Part shown: one piece after another, positions 54,515 to 63,754 of the stretch
Layout of the letters: each line of letters starts with the position of its first letter
Position numbering within the stretch: the first letter of the stretch is position 1
From: Mycobacterium sp. E1214
GTDB lineage: Bacteria > Actinomycetota > Actinomycetes > Mycobacteriales > Mycobacteriaceae
NCBI RefSeq assembly: GCF_001666755.1
Contig: NZ_LZJC01000077.1
Coordinates: 1-64,000, forward strand
Reading direction: 5' to 3'
DNA length: 64,000 bases
The notes under the pieces: model-generated
What the model was told of the DNA's origin: nothing
Seen by the model: only the letters and a program-made list of their open reading frames with translations
Databases searched by the model: none
Translations under genes and position numbers: made by a program

Positions 54515-55627
54515 ATGGCTTTCGACTTCGGGGCGCTGCCGCCCGAGACCAATTCCCTGCGCATGTACACCGGCGCCGGCGCCGGGCCGATGCTGGCCGC
54601 CGCGGCGGCGTTCGGCGCACTCGCCGACGAGCTGAACAGCACCGCCCTGGGCAGTCAGTCGGCGATCGCGAACCTCACCGGCGACGAGTGGATCGGGCCG
54701 TCGTCGGCCGCGATGGCGAGCGCCGTCGAGCCGTACCTGACGTGGCTGCGCACCACCGCGGGTGAACTCGAGCACGCCGCCGCCCAGGCCATGGCGTCGG
54801 CGGCGGCCTACGAGGCGGCGTTCGCGATGACGGTGCCGCCGGCCGTCGTCGCCGCCAACCGGGCCCAACTCGCCGCGCTGCTCGCCACCAACGTGCTCGG
54901 GCAGAACACCGCGGCCATCGCCGCCACCGAGGCGCAATACGGCGAGATGTGGGCCGCCGACGCCGCCGCCATGTACGGCTACGCGGCGGCGTCGGCGGCC
55001 GCCGCGCGGCTGAGCCCGCTCACGGCGCCGCCCCCGGCCACCGACCAGGCCGGAGGTTTGGCGCCGGCGTCGGCGGCCGCGGCCACGACGAACGGGTTGC
55101 ACCAAGCCGTGTCCAACGCGCCCGACCTGGTGCAGTCGCTGGCGGATCCGACCGCGACCCCGCTGGACGACATCCTCGGCAACTCGGTGGTCTCCAACGT
55201 CGGCAACGCCGCGTTCGACGATGTGTCGTGGAACGTGTTCAACGCCATCGTGTCCGGGGTGCTCTACCAGCACACCGTGGACACGGCCGTGCCCGCGGCG
55301 GCGGTGGCCGGCGGGCTGGGCGGCGCGGGCGCTCTGCTGGCCGCGGGGGCCCCGGCCGGCTCCGCGGCCACCCCGGTGCTGGCGGGTCTGGGCTCGGCGA
55401 ACGCGATCGGCGCGCTGCGGGTGCCGGCCGCCTGGTCGGCGGCAACCCCGGCCGCCCCACCACCGACGCTGGCCGGTTCGGAATGGGCCGCGCCCCTCGA
55501 CGGGGAACCGCAGACCACCTGGGCGACGGGCATGCCGGCGGTGGCCTCGGCCGGGCGCGGCGGCTACGGCGTGGGGCCGCGGTACGGCGTCAAGCCCAAG
55601 GTGATGCCGCCGCAGGTGTTCGTCTAG
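54515..55627 (+). CDS. PPE-family protein (PPE-SVP type)
   Basis: A 370-residue protein with the PPE motif at residues 8-10 ([10 protein letters not shown]), a WxG-type turn (DEWIGPSS), and the ~180-residue helical PPE domain. The C-terminal SVP motif is altered to [10 protein letters not shown] (Arg for Ser). It ends [19 protein letters not shown]. Position and neighbours match PE13/PPE18 of M. tuberculosis (Rv1195/Rv1196), but the esxK/esxL genes are absent. PPE18-like proteins are surface-exposed immunomodulators. It follows the PE gene after 25 bp with an AGGAGCAG ribosome site. Confidence 0.9.
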   Translation: MAFDFGALPPETNSLRMYTGAGAGPMLAAAAAFGALADELNSTALGSQSAIANLTGDEWIGPSSAAMASAVEPYLTWLRTTAGELEHAAAQAMASAAAYEAAFAMTVPPAVVAANRAQLAALLATNVLGQNTAAIAATEAQYGEMWAADAAAMYGYAAASAAAARLSPLTAPPPATDQAGGLAPASAAAATTNGLHQAVSNAPDLVQSLADPTATPLDDILGNSVVSNVGNAAFDDVSWNVFNAIVSGVLYQHTVDTAVPAAAVAGGLGGAGALLAAGAPAGSAATPVLAGLGSANAIGALRVPAAWSAATPAAPPPTLAGSEWAAPLDGEPQTTWATGMPAVASAGRGGYGVGPRYGVKPKVMPPQVFV

Positions 55628-55664
55628 CGCGGCACGCACCGCCGCAGCGATTACCCTCAGGTTC

Positions 55665-56729
55665 GTGCTGGACTTGGGCGGGGATCCGATCGCGCTGACC
55701 GCGGCGCTGGTCGACATCCCGAGCGAATCGCGGGACGAGGCGCGCCTGGCCGACGAGGTGGAGGCGGCGTTGCGCGCCCAGACGTCGGGATTCGAGATCG
55801 TCCGCAACGGCAACGCGGTGCTGGCGCGGACCCACCGGCGGCTGGGATCGCGGGTGCTGCTCGCCGGGCACCTCGACACCGTCCCGGTGGCCGGCAACCT
55901 GCCCAGCCGGCGCGACGGCGGCGACCTGTACGGCTGCGGCACCGCCGACATGAAATCCGGGGACGCCGTCTTCCTGCACCTGGCGGCCACGGTCGCCGAG
56001 CCGGCCCACGACCTGACGCTGGTGTTCTACGACTGCGAGGAAATCGACGCCGCCGCCAACGGTTTGGGCCGCATCGAGCGGGAGCTGCCGGACTGGCTGG
56101 CCGCCGACGTCGCCATCCTGGGTGAACCCACCGGCGGCTACATCGAAGCCGGCTGCCAGGGCACGCTGCGCGTCGTCGTCAGCGCCGCCGGCACCCGCGC
56201 CCACTCGGCCCGATCATGGTTGGGCGACAACGCCATTCACAAGCTGGGCGGGGTGTTGGACCGGTTGGCCGCCTACAGCGCGCGCACCGTCGACATCGAC
56301 GGCTGCGCCTACCGCGAGGGCCTGTCCGCGGTGCGCATCGACGGCGGCGTGGCCGGCAACGTCATTCCCGACGCCGCGTCGGTGACGGTCAACTTCCGCT
56401 TCGCCCCCGACCGGTCGGTCGCCGACGCGCTGCAGCACGTCCGCGAGGTGTTCGACGGTCTCGACGTGCAGATCGAGCTGGCCGACGCCGCGGCCGGGGC
56501 GCTGCCCGGTCTGTCCCAGCCCGCCGCCAAGGCGTTGGTCGAGGCCGCCGGCGGCCAGGTCCGGGCCAAGTACGGGTGGACCGACGTGTCGCGGTTCGCC
56601 GCCCGCGGGGTGCCCGCGGTCAATTTCGGGCCCGGCGATCCGAACCTGGCCCACAAGCGCGACGAGCGGGTCCCGGTCGCCAACATCACCGCGGCCGTGG
56701 ACATGCTGCGCGACTACCTGACCGGCTGA
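55665..56729 (+). CDS. dapE: Succinyl-diaminopimelate desuccinylase DapE
   Basis: An M20-family dinuclear zinc hydrolase of 354 residues, identical in length to M. tuberculosis DapE. It releases succinate from N-succinyl-LL-DAP. Metal ligands lie in [27 protein letters not shown], and [13 protein letters not shown] (general base E), with the last ligand His in [17 protein letters not shown] 55665 gives (M)[20 protein letters not shown]. It is in line with the PPE gene but separated by 37 bp and transcribed the same way. Confidence 0.94.
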   Translation: MLDLGGDPIALTAALVDIPSESRDEARLADEVEAALRAQTSGFEIVRNGNAVLARTHRRLGSRVLLAGHLDTVPVAGNLPSRRDGGDLYGCGTADMKSGDAVFLHLAATVAEPAHDLTLVFYDCEEIDAAANGLGRIERELPDWLAADVAILGEPTGGYIEAGCQGTLRVVVSAAGTRAHSARSWLGDNAIHKLGGVLDRLAAYSARTVDIDGCAYREGLSAVRIDGGVAGNVIPDAASVTVNFRFAPDRSVADALQHVREVFDGLDVQIELADAAAGALPGLSQPAAKALVEAAGGQVRAKYGWTDVSRFAARGVPAVNFGPGDPNLAHKRDERVPVANITAAVDMLRDYLTG

Positions 56730-56736
56730 GCGCGGC

Positions 56737-58866
56737 CTAGCCCGGTCGCCCGATCGGCGCGCCCCGCGCCTGCGCGGCGGCGTCGGTCGCGGCGGCGTGC
56801 ATGCCGAGCGCCGCCAGCTCGGCCGCGGCGGCCAGCAGCGCCGCGTCGTCGCCGGCGGCCAGCGCGCGGGCGTGCGCCAGCGCGACGCGCCCCGTCGCGC
56901 AGTCGATCTCGGCACACAGCCGGGCCAACGGCTCGGCGGCCCGGGTGTCGCCGAGCCGGACGGCTTCGTGCCAGGCGCGCAGCGCCGCGGCCAGCTGCCC
57001 GCCGCGCTCGGCCATCCGGGCGGCGTCGCGGGCGGCCGACACCGCGCCGTGCCGGTCGCGCATCGACGCCAGCCGCCAGGCGCGCGCCAGGCCCAGCTCC
57101 GGGGCGAACAGCGCCGACTTGGTGCCGTGCCGGGATTCGGCACGGCTCAACGCCTTCGCCGCGGCGGCGGTGTCACCGAGCTGCGCCAGCGCGGTGGCCA
57201 GCAGCATCAGCGACAGGGGGCCCCACGAGTAGCCGGTGCGTTGCAGCGTCGACGCCGCCGGCTCGAGCAGCGCGACGGCGCGGTCGAACTCGCCGGCCGC
57301 GATCAACACGTGCGCCAGCAGCACCTCGCCGATCGCGCGCCCCGGCTGCTGCGATTCGGCGAAGTCGGTGAACTGCTGCGCCAGCGCCGCCGCCGCGTCC
57401 AGCCGGCCCGTCATCAACAGGGCGGTGGTCTGCCCGAGCCCGACCGTGAACCGCAGCAGCCCGGGATGCTCGGCGGCGAAGGCCCGCCGCGCCAACGGCT
57501 CCACGTCGTCGAAGCGGCCCTGCCGCGCCGCGCACAGCGCGGCGGCGCTGGCCGCCCACGCCACCGCCTGATCGTCGGCCGCCGGCGACGCCAACACCTG
57601 GCCGCCGACGCGCACGGCGTGCGCGACGTTGCCGGCGTTCATGGCGAACGTCGCGCTCAGCGCGTCGAGCGTGGTGCGCGCCCCGCCGTCACCGACCCGG
57701 TTGCGGACCGTCTGCAAAAAAGCGGTGGCCCGCTCCGGCTCGCTGAGCATCCAGAACTGGTTGGCCGCCCGCAGCAGCGCCCAATCCAGCAGCGCCGTCT
57801 CGGTCAGCGCGGTGGAGTCGACCTCGCCCAGCACCGCGTCGGCCTCGCGGCCCCGGCCCTGCCACGCCAGCGCGTGGGCCAGCGCCAGCCGGGCCGTCAG
57901 CCCGCCGGAGCGCTCCAGCGCCGACCGGGCCAGCCGCTCGCCCAGCGTCAGGTCACCCAACCGCAACGCGTCGCGTGCGGCGGCGACGACCTCCGTGGCC
58001 CGCTGGGGGGTCGCGCTGTCCAGCGCCAGCACCGCCAGCCGCAGCCGGTCGCTCAGGTGATCGGGCGGTCGCTGCGCCCACAGGCCGAGCAGGTCGGTGC
58101 GCCGTTGCCGGGCCTCGTCGAAACCCAGCGCCGCCCGCGCGCGGTCGGCGAAGACCGGGTGCGCGGTGTAGACCACCGGGTCTTGCGAGGCCCCGCCGCG
58201 GACCCGGGTTTCGGCGGCGCCCCACTCGACCGCCTGGGCGACCGCGCCGTCGCCCACCAGCGCGGTCAGCGTGGCCTGCGGTAACGGTTCGGCAATTGCG
58301 AGGTAGTCCAGCACCGACCGGGCCGGCGCGGGCAACTCGGCGAGGAAGGCGTCGGGCGACGGCGGGGCGGACGTGGCCGGCGCGTCGACGTCAATCCGGG
58401 TGAGCAACCCGTCGGCCCAGAGCGCGGCGACGGCGTCGGGGGCGGAGTCGGCGCGCGCGGTGACCACCATCCGCACCGTGCCGGCCAGCGCCAGCTGGTA
58501 CACCAGCGTCGCCGACAACACGTCGAGGTGCTGGGCGTCGTCGACGATCAGCAGCAGCTCGTCACCGCCCAGCGACGCGCGGGCCGCGCGCAGCAACGCG
58601 GCCGGCTTGCCGAGGTCGGCGATGCGCACCAGGTGGCTGAACGCCCCGAACGGCACCGCGCGCTCGGTCGGCGTGCCGGTGACCCAGCGGGTGACCGTGC
58701 CGGGCCGGCCGCCGGCGAACCGCTCGGCGGCCAACCGGGCCAGCGTGGACTTACCGCAGCCGTCGGGTCCCAGGACTACCGCGCCGGCCGGGCGCGCGTC
58801 GCCCAGGGTGGCGTTCAGCCGGTCCAACGCGGCCGCCTGCTCGGGCACATTCCAGCGAATCGGCAC
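56737..58866 (-). CDS. Large AAA/STAND-type ATPase without DNA-binding domain (Rv1204c-like)
   Basis: A 709-residue protein. The N-terminal P-loop is VVLGPDGCGKSTLARLA at about residues 30-46; Walker B is LLLIVDDAQHLD. The C-terminal ~450 residues are Ala/Leu/Arg-rich helical repeats, TPR-like, as in LuxR-family LAL ATPases. No C-terminal helix-turn-helix is visible, so this is not a complete LAL regulator. M. tuberculosis has Rv1204c (562) and Rv1203c at this position. GTG 58866 is used. Role unknown; a signalling scaffold is plausible. Divergent from the LOG gene by 88 bp and convergent with dapE. Confidence 0.75.
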   Translation of the reverse strand: MPIRWNVPEQAAALDRLNATLGDARPAGAVVLGPDGCGKSTLARLAAERFAGGRPGTVTRWVTGTPTERAVPFGAFSHLVRIADLGKPAALLRAARASLGGDELLLIVDDAQHLDVLSATLVYQLALAGTVRMVVTARADSAPDAVAALWADGLLTRIDVDAPATSAPPSPDAFLAELPAPARSVLDYLAIAEPLPQATLTALVGDGAVAQAVEWGAAETRVRGGASQDPVVYTAHPVFADRARAALGFDEARQRRTDLLGLWAQRPPDHLSDRLRLAVLALDSATPQRATEVVAAARDALRLGDLTLGERLARSALERSGGLTARLALAHALAWQGRGREADAVLGEVDSTALTETALLDWALLRAANQFWMLSEPERATAFLQTVRNRVGDGGARTTLDALSATFAMNAGNVAHAVRVGGQVLASPAADDQAVAWAASAAALCAARQGRFDDVEPLARRAFAAEHPGLLRFTVGLGQTTALLMTGRLDAAAALAQQFTDFAESQQPGRAIGEVLLAHVLIAAGEFDRAVALLEPAASTLQRTGYSWGPLSLMLLATALAQLGDTAAAAKALSRAESRHGTKSALFAPELGLARAWRLASMRDRHGAVSAARDAARMAERGGQLAAALRAWHEAVRLGDTRAAEPLARLCAEIDCATGRVALAHARALAAGDDAALLAAAAELAALGMHAAATDAAAQARGAPIGRPG

Positions 58867-58954
58867 CGCCGGATTTTAGTGCCGACGGCGCCGCCCGCAG
58901 GGCGAAAGCCCCAGATACGACGGGCCGTATCGCGGTGGTCTACCTTTGGCGACT

Positions 58955-59518
58955 ATGCGGCGGGACGGCGATTCCTCGGGCGGCTGGGCGGTGTGTGTCT
59001 ACTGCGCGTCGGGCCCCCAGCATCCCGAATTGCTGGCCCTGGCCGCCGAACTCGGCGAGGCCATCGCCGAGCGGGGCTGGACGCTGGTGTGGGGCGGCGG
59101 CAAGGTATCGGCCATGGGCGCGGTGGCCAGCGCCGCGCGCTCCCGCGGCGGCCGCACCGTCGGCGTCATCCCGCAGATCCTGATGCGCCGCGAGGTCGCC
59201 GACACCGACGCCCACGAGTTGATCGTCAGCCAGACCATGCACGAGCGCAAGCAGGTCATGGAGGACCGCTCCAACGCCTTCATCGTGCTGCCCGGCGGCG
59301 TCGGCACCCTCGACGAACTGTTCGACGCCTGGACCACCGGATACCTCGGGCTGCACGGCAAACCCGTCGTGCTGCTCGACCCCGCGGGGCACTACGAGGG
59401 CCTGTGGACCTGGCTGCGCGGGCTGCGCGACGGCGGCTACATCTCCCCGCGGGCGATGGACCGGTTGGTGCTCGTCGACAAGGTGCGGGCGGCGCTCGAC
59501 GCGTGCGCACCCGGCTGA
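58955..59518 (+). CDS. LOG-family cytokinin riboside 5'-monophosphate phosphoribohydrolase (Rv1205-like)
   Basis: A 187-residue LOG protein, the length of M. tuberculosis Rv1205. The family signature PGGVGTLDELFDAW is present, preceded by MHERKQVMEDRSNAFIVL with the conserved Arg. LOG enzymes release adenine-type bases from nucleoside monophosphates; in M. tuberculosis the product is a cytokinin and the protein is a proteasome substrate. ATG 58955 is chosen; TTG 58946 adds three residues. Confidence 0.88.
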   Translation: MRRDGDSSGGWAVCVYCASGPQHPELLALAAELGEAIAERGWTLVWGGGKVSAMGAVASAARSRGGRTVGVIPQILMRREVADTDAHELIVSQTMHERKQVMEDRSNAFIVLPGGVGTLDELFDAWTTGYLGLHGKPVVLLDPAGHYEGLWTWLRGLRDGGYISPRAMDRLVLVDKVRAALDACAPG

Positions 59519-59594
59519 TCGGGCGACGTCCCCCGGCGCCCCTATTAGGCTGTCCGCCGAGCTTGACATTCTTCTGACGAATCGAGGGGATCAC

Positions 59595-61379
59595 GTGTCC
59601 GATGGCGACGGGGGAGCGCGCGCGGCGGTCACTCTGACCGATATCGCAACTCGGGTGCCGGGCCTGCTGGCGGACGCGCCGGTGATCGTGCGCGGCGCGC
59701 TGACCGGGCTGCTGGCGCAGCCGAACTCCAAGAAGTCGATCGGCACGGTGTTCGCCGAGCGGGCGGCCCGCTACGGCGACCGCGTCTTCCTGCGCTTCGG
59801 GGATCAGCAGCTGACCTACGCCGACGCTAACGCGGCGGCCAACCGGTACGCCGCGGTGCTGGCCGCGCGCGGCGTGGGGCACGGCGACGTCGTCGCGGTC
59901 ATGCTGCGCAACTCGCCGCACGCGGTGCTGACCATGCTGGCCACCGTCAAGTGCGGGGCCGTCGCCGGGATGCTCAACTACCACCAGCGCGGCGAGGTGC
60001 TCCAGCACAGCCTCGGCCTGCTCAAGGCCAAGGTGCTGGTCGCCGAGACCGACCTGGTCAGCGCCGTGGCCGAGTGCGGCGGGTCCGGTGACACCGAGAC
60101 GCTGACCATCGAGGACCTGGAGCGCTTCGCCGTCGGCGCCCCGGCCACCAACCCGGCGTCCGCGTCGGCGGTGCTGGCCAAGGACACCGCGTTCTACATC
60201 TTCACCTCGGGCACCACCGGCTTCCCGAAGGCCAGCGTGATGACCCACCTGCGCTGGCTCAAGGCGCTGGCCGCGTTCGGCGGCATCGGGCTGCGGCTCA
60301 AGCCCTCCGACACCCTGTACTGCTGCCTGCCGCTGTACCACAACAACGCGCTGACGGTGGCGCTGTCGTCGGTGATCAACTCGGGCGCAACGCTGGCGCT
60401 GGGCAAGTCCTTCTCGGCGTCGAAGTTCTGGGACGAGGTGATCGCCAGCGACGCCACGGCGTTCATCTACATCGGCGAGGTGTGCCGCTACCTGCTCAAC
60501 CAGCCGCCCAAGCCGACCGACCGCAAGCACAAGGTGCGGGTGATCGCCGGCAACGGCCTGCGCCCGGAGATCTGGGACGAGTTCACCAAGCGGTTCGGGA
60601 TCAAGCGGGTCTGCGAGTTCTACGCCTCCAGCGAGGGCAACACCGCGTTCATCAACGTGTTCAACGTGCCCCGCTCGACGGGCGTCTTCCCGCTGCCGCT
60701 GGCCTACGTCGAGTACGACCCGGACACCGGCGCCCCGCTGCGCGACGACGACGGCCGGGTGCGCCGGGTGCCGGCGGGGGAGCCCGGCCTGCTGCTCAGC
60801 AAGGTCAACCGGCTGCAGCCGTTCGACGGCTACACCGACTCAGAGTCGAGCGAGAAGAAGTTGGTGCGCAACGCTTTTCGTGAGGGTGACTGCTGGTTCA
60901 ACTCGGGTGACGTGATGAGCCCGCAGGGCATGGGCCACGCGGCGTTCGTCGACCGGCTCGGCGACACGTTCCGATGGAAGGGCGAGAACGTCGCCACGAC
61001 CCAGGTCGAGGCCGCTCTGGTGTCCGACGAGTCGGTCGAGGAGTGCACGGTGTTCGGCGTCGAGGTGCCGCGCACCGGCGGCCGCGCCGGCATGGCGGCG
61101 GTCAAGCTGCGCGAGGGCGCGGAGTTCGACGGCAAGTCGCTGGCGCGCGCCGTCTACGGCCAACTCCCGGTCTACGCGCTGCCGCTGTTCGTGCGGATCG
61201 TCAAGGAGCTGGCGCAGACGACGACGTTCAAGAGCCGCAAGGTCGAGCTGCGCGACCAGGGCTACGGCCCCGACGTCGAGGACCCGCTGTACGTGCTGGC
61301 CGGCCGCGACGAGGGCTACGTGCCGTTCTACGACGAGTATCCCGACGAGGTCGCGGAGGGCAAGCGGCCGCAGGGCTGA
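59595..61379 (+). CDS. fadD6: Fatty-acid-CoA ligase FadD6
   Basis: A 594-residue very-long-chain/FATP-like acyl-CoA synthetase. The ATP motif is FIFTSGTTGFPKASVMTH-like (YIFTSGTTGFPKASVM). Other family motifs: CCLPLYHNNALTVAL, FYASSEGNTAFINVFN, and DRLGDTFRWKGENVATTQVE, typical of FATP/VLACS enzymes. GTG 59595 has GAGGGG about 7 nt upstream. Its stop overlaps the folP2 start by one base (TGATG), so fadD6, folP2 and gpgS form a coupled run. Confidence 0.92.
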   Translation: MSDGDGGARAAVTLTDIATRVPGLLADAPVIVRGALTGLLAQPNSKKSIGTVFAERAARYGDRVFLRFGDQQLTYADANAAANRYAAVLAARGVGHGDVVAVMLRNSPHAVLTMLATVKCGAVAGMLNYHQRGEVLQHSLGLLKAKVLVAETDLVSAVAECGGSGDTETLTIEDLERFAVGAPATNPASASAVLAKDTAFYIFTSGTTGFPKASVMTHLRWLKALAAFGGIGLRLKPSDTLYCCLPLYHNNALTVALSSVINSGATLALGKSFSASKFWDEVIASDATAFIYIGEVCRYLLNQPPKPTDRKHKVRVIAGNGLRPEIWDEFTKRFGIKRVCEFYASSEGNTAFINVFNVPRSTGVFPLPLAYVEYDPDTGAPLRDDDGRVRRVPAGEPGLLLSKVNRLQPFDGYTDSESSEKKLVRNAFREGDCWFNSGDVMSPQGMGHAAFVDRLGDTFRWKGENVATTQVEAALVSDESVEECTVFGVEVPRTGGRAGMAAVKLREGAEFDGKSLARAVYGQLPVYALPLFVRIVKELAQTTTFKSRKVELRDQGYGPDVEDPLYVLAGRDEGYVPFYDEYPDEVAEGKRPQG

Positions 61380-62350
61380 TGCCGGTGTGTGACGCCGAGC
61401 GTGCGACCGGGCGCGCGCTCGGGGACGACGCGGCCCGCGCGGCGGCGCGGGCCGTGACCGGGCACCATGGACGTGTGCAAGCGACACTGTGCGGCCGCCC
61501 GGTCGCCGGCGATCGCGCGCTGGTCATGGCGATCGTCAACCGGACGCCGGACTCGTTCTACGACCGGGGCGCGACCTTCAGCGACGCCGCCGCCCAGGCC
61601 GCCGCGCACCGGGCCGTCGCCGAGGGCGCCGACGTCATCGACGTCGGCGGCGTCAAGGCCGGGCCCGGCCAGCACGTCGACGCCGACACCGAGATCGCCC
61701 GGCTGGTGCCCTTCATCGAGTGGCTGCGCGACGCCTACCCCGACCAGCTGATCAGCGTGGACACCTGGCGCTCCGGGGTGGCCCGGGTCGCCTGCGCGGC
61801 CGGCGCCGACCTGGTCAACGACACCTGGGCGGGCGTCGACCCGGCGCTGCCCGAGGTGGCCGCCGAGTTCGGTGCGGGGCTGGTGTGCTCGCACACCGGC
61901 GGCGCGGCGCCGCGGACCCGCCCGTTCCGGGTCCACTACGGGACCACCACGCGGGGCGTGGTCGACGACGTCCTGGCGCAGGTCACGGCCGCCGCCGAGC
62001 GGGCGGTCGCGCTCGGGGTGGCCCGCGACCGGATACTGATCGACCCCACCCACGACTTCGGCAAGAACACCTTCCACGGGCTGGCGCTGTTACGGCACGT
62101 CGGTGATCTCGTGAATACCGGGTGGCCGGTGCTGATGGCTTTGAGTAACAAGGACTTCGTCGGGGAGACTCTGGGGGTGGAGTTGACCGAGCGCCTCGAG
62201 GGCACGCTGGCCGCCACCGCGCTCGCGGCGGCCGCCGGCGCCCGGATGTTTCGCGTGCACGAGGTGGCGGCCACCCGCCGGGTGCTGGAGATGGTCGCGT
62301 CGATTCAGGGGACCCGCCCGCCGGCCCGCACGGTCAGGGGGCTCGCGTGA
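61379..62350 (+). CDS. folP2: Dihydropteroate synthase homologue FolP2
   Basis: A 323-residue DHPS-like protein. DHPS stretches are present: MAIVNRTPDSFYDRGATF, GADVIDVGGVKAGPG, LISVDTWRSGVARVAC, LVNDTWAGVDPALPEVA, and ILIDPTHDFGKNTFHGLALL. M. leprae and M. tuberculosis FolP2 lack detectable DHPS activity, so the function is uncertain; linkage to gpgS hints at a link with methylglucose lipopolysaccharide metabolism. ATG 61379 overlaps the fadD6 stop by one base; a start at GTG 61475 would remove the variable N-terminal 32 residues. Confidence 0.9.
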   Translation: MPVCDAERATGRALGDDAARAAARAVTGHHGRVQATLCGRPVAGDRALVMAIVNRTPDSFYDRGATFSDAAAQAAAHRAVAEGADVIDVGGVKAGPGQHVDADTEIARLVPFIEWLRDAYPDQLISVDTWRSGVARVACAAGADLVNDTWAGVDPALPEVAAEFGAGLVCSHTGGAAPRTRPFRVHYGTTTRGVVDDVLAQVTAAAERAVALGVARDRILIDPTHDFGKNTFHGLALLRHVGDLVNTGWPVLMALSNKDFVGETLGVELTERLEGTLAATALAAAAGARMFRVHEVAATRRVLEMVASIQGTRPPARTVRGLA

Positions 62351-63336
62351 CGGCGTCGGACCTGTGCGCCGGGCACGTCAGCGACGCCGGCATGCTCGCC
62401 GCCCGGCCCGGCGACATCTGGCTGGCCGACCGCAGCTGGGTGCGGCCCGGCTGGAGCGTGGCCGACCTGGTCGCCGCGAAGGCCGGGCGGACCATCTCGG
62501 TGGTGCTGCCGGCCCTGGACGAGGAAGAGACCATCGCGGCGGTGATCGAGAGCATCTCGCCGCTGCTGGACGGCCTGGTCGACGAGCTGATCGTGCTGGA
62601 CTCCGGCTCCACCGACGACACCGAGATCCGCGCGGTGGCCGCCGGCGCCCGCGTCGTGCGCCGCGAGCAGGCGCTGCCCGAGGTGCCCGTGCGCCCCGGC
62701 AAGGGCGAGGCGCTGTGGCGCTCACTGGCCGTCACCGGCGGCGACATCGTGGTCTTCGTCGACTCCGACCTGCTCGACCCTCACCCGATGTTCGTGCCCT
62801 GGCTGGTCGCGCCGCTGCTCACCGGCGACGGCGTGCACCTGGTGAAAAGCTTCTACCGGCGACCCCTCAAGGTGGGCGACGCCGAAGGCGCCGCCGGGGC
62901 GACCGGCGGCGGGCGGGTCACCGAGCTGGTCGCGCGGCCGCTGCTGGCGGCGCTGCGCCCCGAGCTGGGCCACGTGCTGCAGCCCCTCGGCGGGGAGTAC
63001 GCGGCCACCCGCGAGCTGCTCACATCGGTGCCGTTCGCGCCCGGCTACGGCGTGGAGATCGGCCTGCTCGTGGACGCCTTCGACCGGCTGGGCCGCGACG
63101 CCATCGCGCAGGTCAACCTCGGTGTGCGGGCGCACCGTAACCGGCCGCTGGCTGAACTCGGCGCGATGAGCCGGCAGGTCATCGCGACGCTGCTGTCGCG
63201 CTGCGGCGTCCGCGACTCGGGGGTCGGGTTGACCCAATTCGTCGCCGACGGCGCCGACGGCTTCGGCTACACCGAGCGCACGTCGCCGGTGTCGCTGGCC
63301 GACCGCCCGCCGATGAACGTCCTGCGGCCGCGCTGA
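62347..63336 (+). CDS. gpgS: Glucosyl-3-phosphoglycerate synthase GpgS
   Basis: A GT-81 retaining glucosyltransferase, 329 residues, making glucosyl-3-phosphoglycerate, the primer of methylglucose lipopolysaccharides. Family motifs: VVLPALDEEETIAAVIESIS, the metal-binding DSDLLDPHPMF, and PLGGEYAATRELLTSVPF. GTG 62347 overlaps the folP2 stop by 4 nt (GTGA), so expression is coupled. The enzyme uses UDP- or ADP-glucose with Mg2+. Confidence 0.93.
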   Translation: MTASDLCAGHVSDAGMLAARPGDIWLADRSWVRPGWSVADLVAAKAGRTISVVLPALDEEETIAAVIESISPLLDGLVDELIVLDSGSTDDTEIRAVAAGARVVRREQALPEVPVRPGKGEALWRSLAVTGGDIVVFVDSDLLDPHPMFVPWLVAPLLTGDGVHLVKSFYRRPLKVGDAEGAAGATGGGRVTELVARPLLAALRPELGHVLQPLGGEYAATRELLTSVPFAPGYGVEIGLLVDAFDRLGRDAIAQVNLGVRAHRNRPLAELGAMSRQVIATLLSRCGVRDSGVGLTQFVADGADGFGYTERTSPVSLADRPPMNVLRPR

Positions 63337-63374
63337 GCACGGCACTGTCGGGGCGATAGGGCAGTATCGACCGC

Positions 63375-63752
63375 GTGGCGTTGGTGTTGTTGTACCTGGT
63401 CGTGCTGGTGCTGGTGGCGGTCGTGCTGTTCGGCGCGGCCAGCCTGCTGTTCGGGCGGGGTGAGCAGCTGCCGCCCCTGCCCCGGGGGACGACGGCGACG
63501 GTGCTGCCCGCCTACGGGGTGACCGGCGCCGACGTCGACGCGGTGAAGTTCACCCAGGTGCTGCGCGGCTACAAGGCCAGCGAGGTCGACTGGGTGTTGG
63601 AGCGCCTGGCCCGCGAGCTGGAGGCGCTGCGCGGCCAGCTCGCCGCGGTGAACGCCGCCGGAACCGGCAACGGCGACACCGAAGCGCACGCAGAGGCGCA
63701 CGCCGGCGGCGCGCCGGTGGAACCGGCCGAGGGCGACGATCGTCAGGACTGA
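63375..63752 (+). CDS. Small membrane protein with DivIVA-like motif (Rv1209-like)
   Basis: A 125-residue protein. Residues 1-26 are a single membrane helix (ALVLLYLVVLVLVAVVLFGA). Residues ~58-86 carry a DivIVA-type stretch KFTQVLRGYKASEVDWVLER and a short coiled coil. The C-terminus is acidic and disordered (EAHAEAHAGG...). Position after gpgS and ahead of tagA is that of Rv1209. Perhaps a cell-envelope or polar-growth factor; no experiment is implied. Confidence 0.82.
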   Translation: MALVLLYLVVLVLVAVVLFGAASLLFGRGEQLPPLPRGTTATVLPAYGVTGADVDAVKFTQVLRGYKASEVDWVLERLARELEALRGQLAAVNAAGTGNGDTEAHAEAHAGGAPVEPAEGDDRQD

Positions 63753-63754
63753 AT

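Noticed and set aside
51000..55700. esxK/esxL-like pair or transposase expected near PE13/PPE18 and Rv1200
   Set aside because: No WXG100-sized gene with a WxG motif and no transposase frame lies in this interval; only the PE, PPE, MFS and dap genes do.
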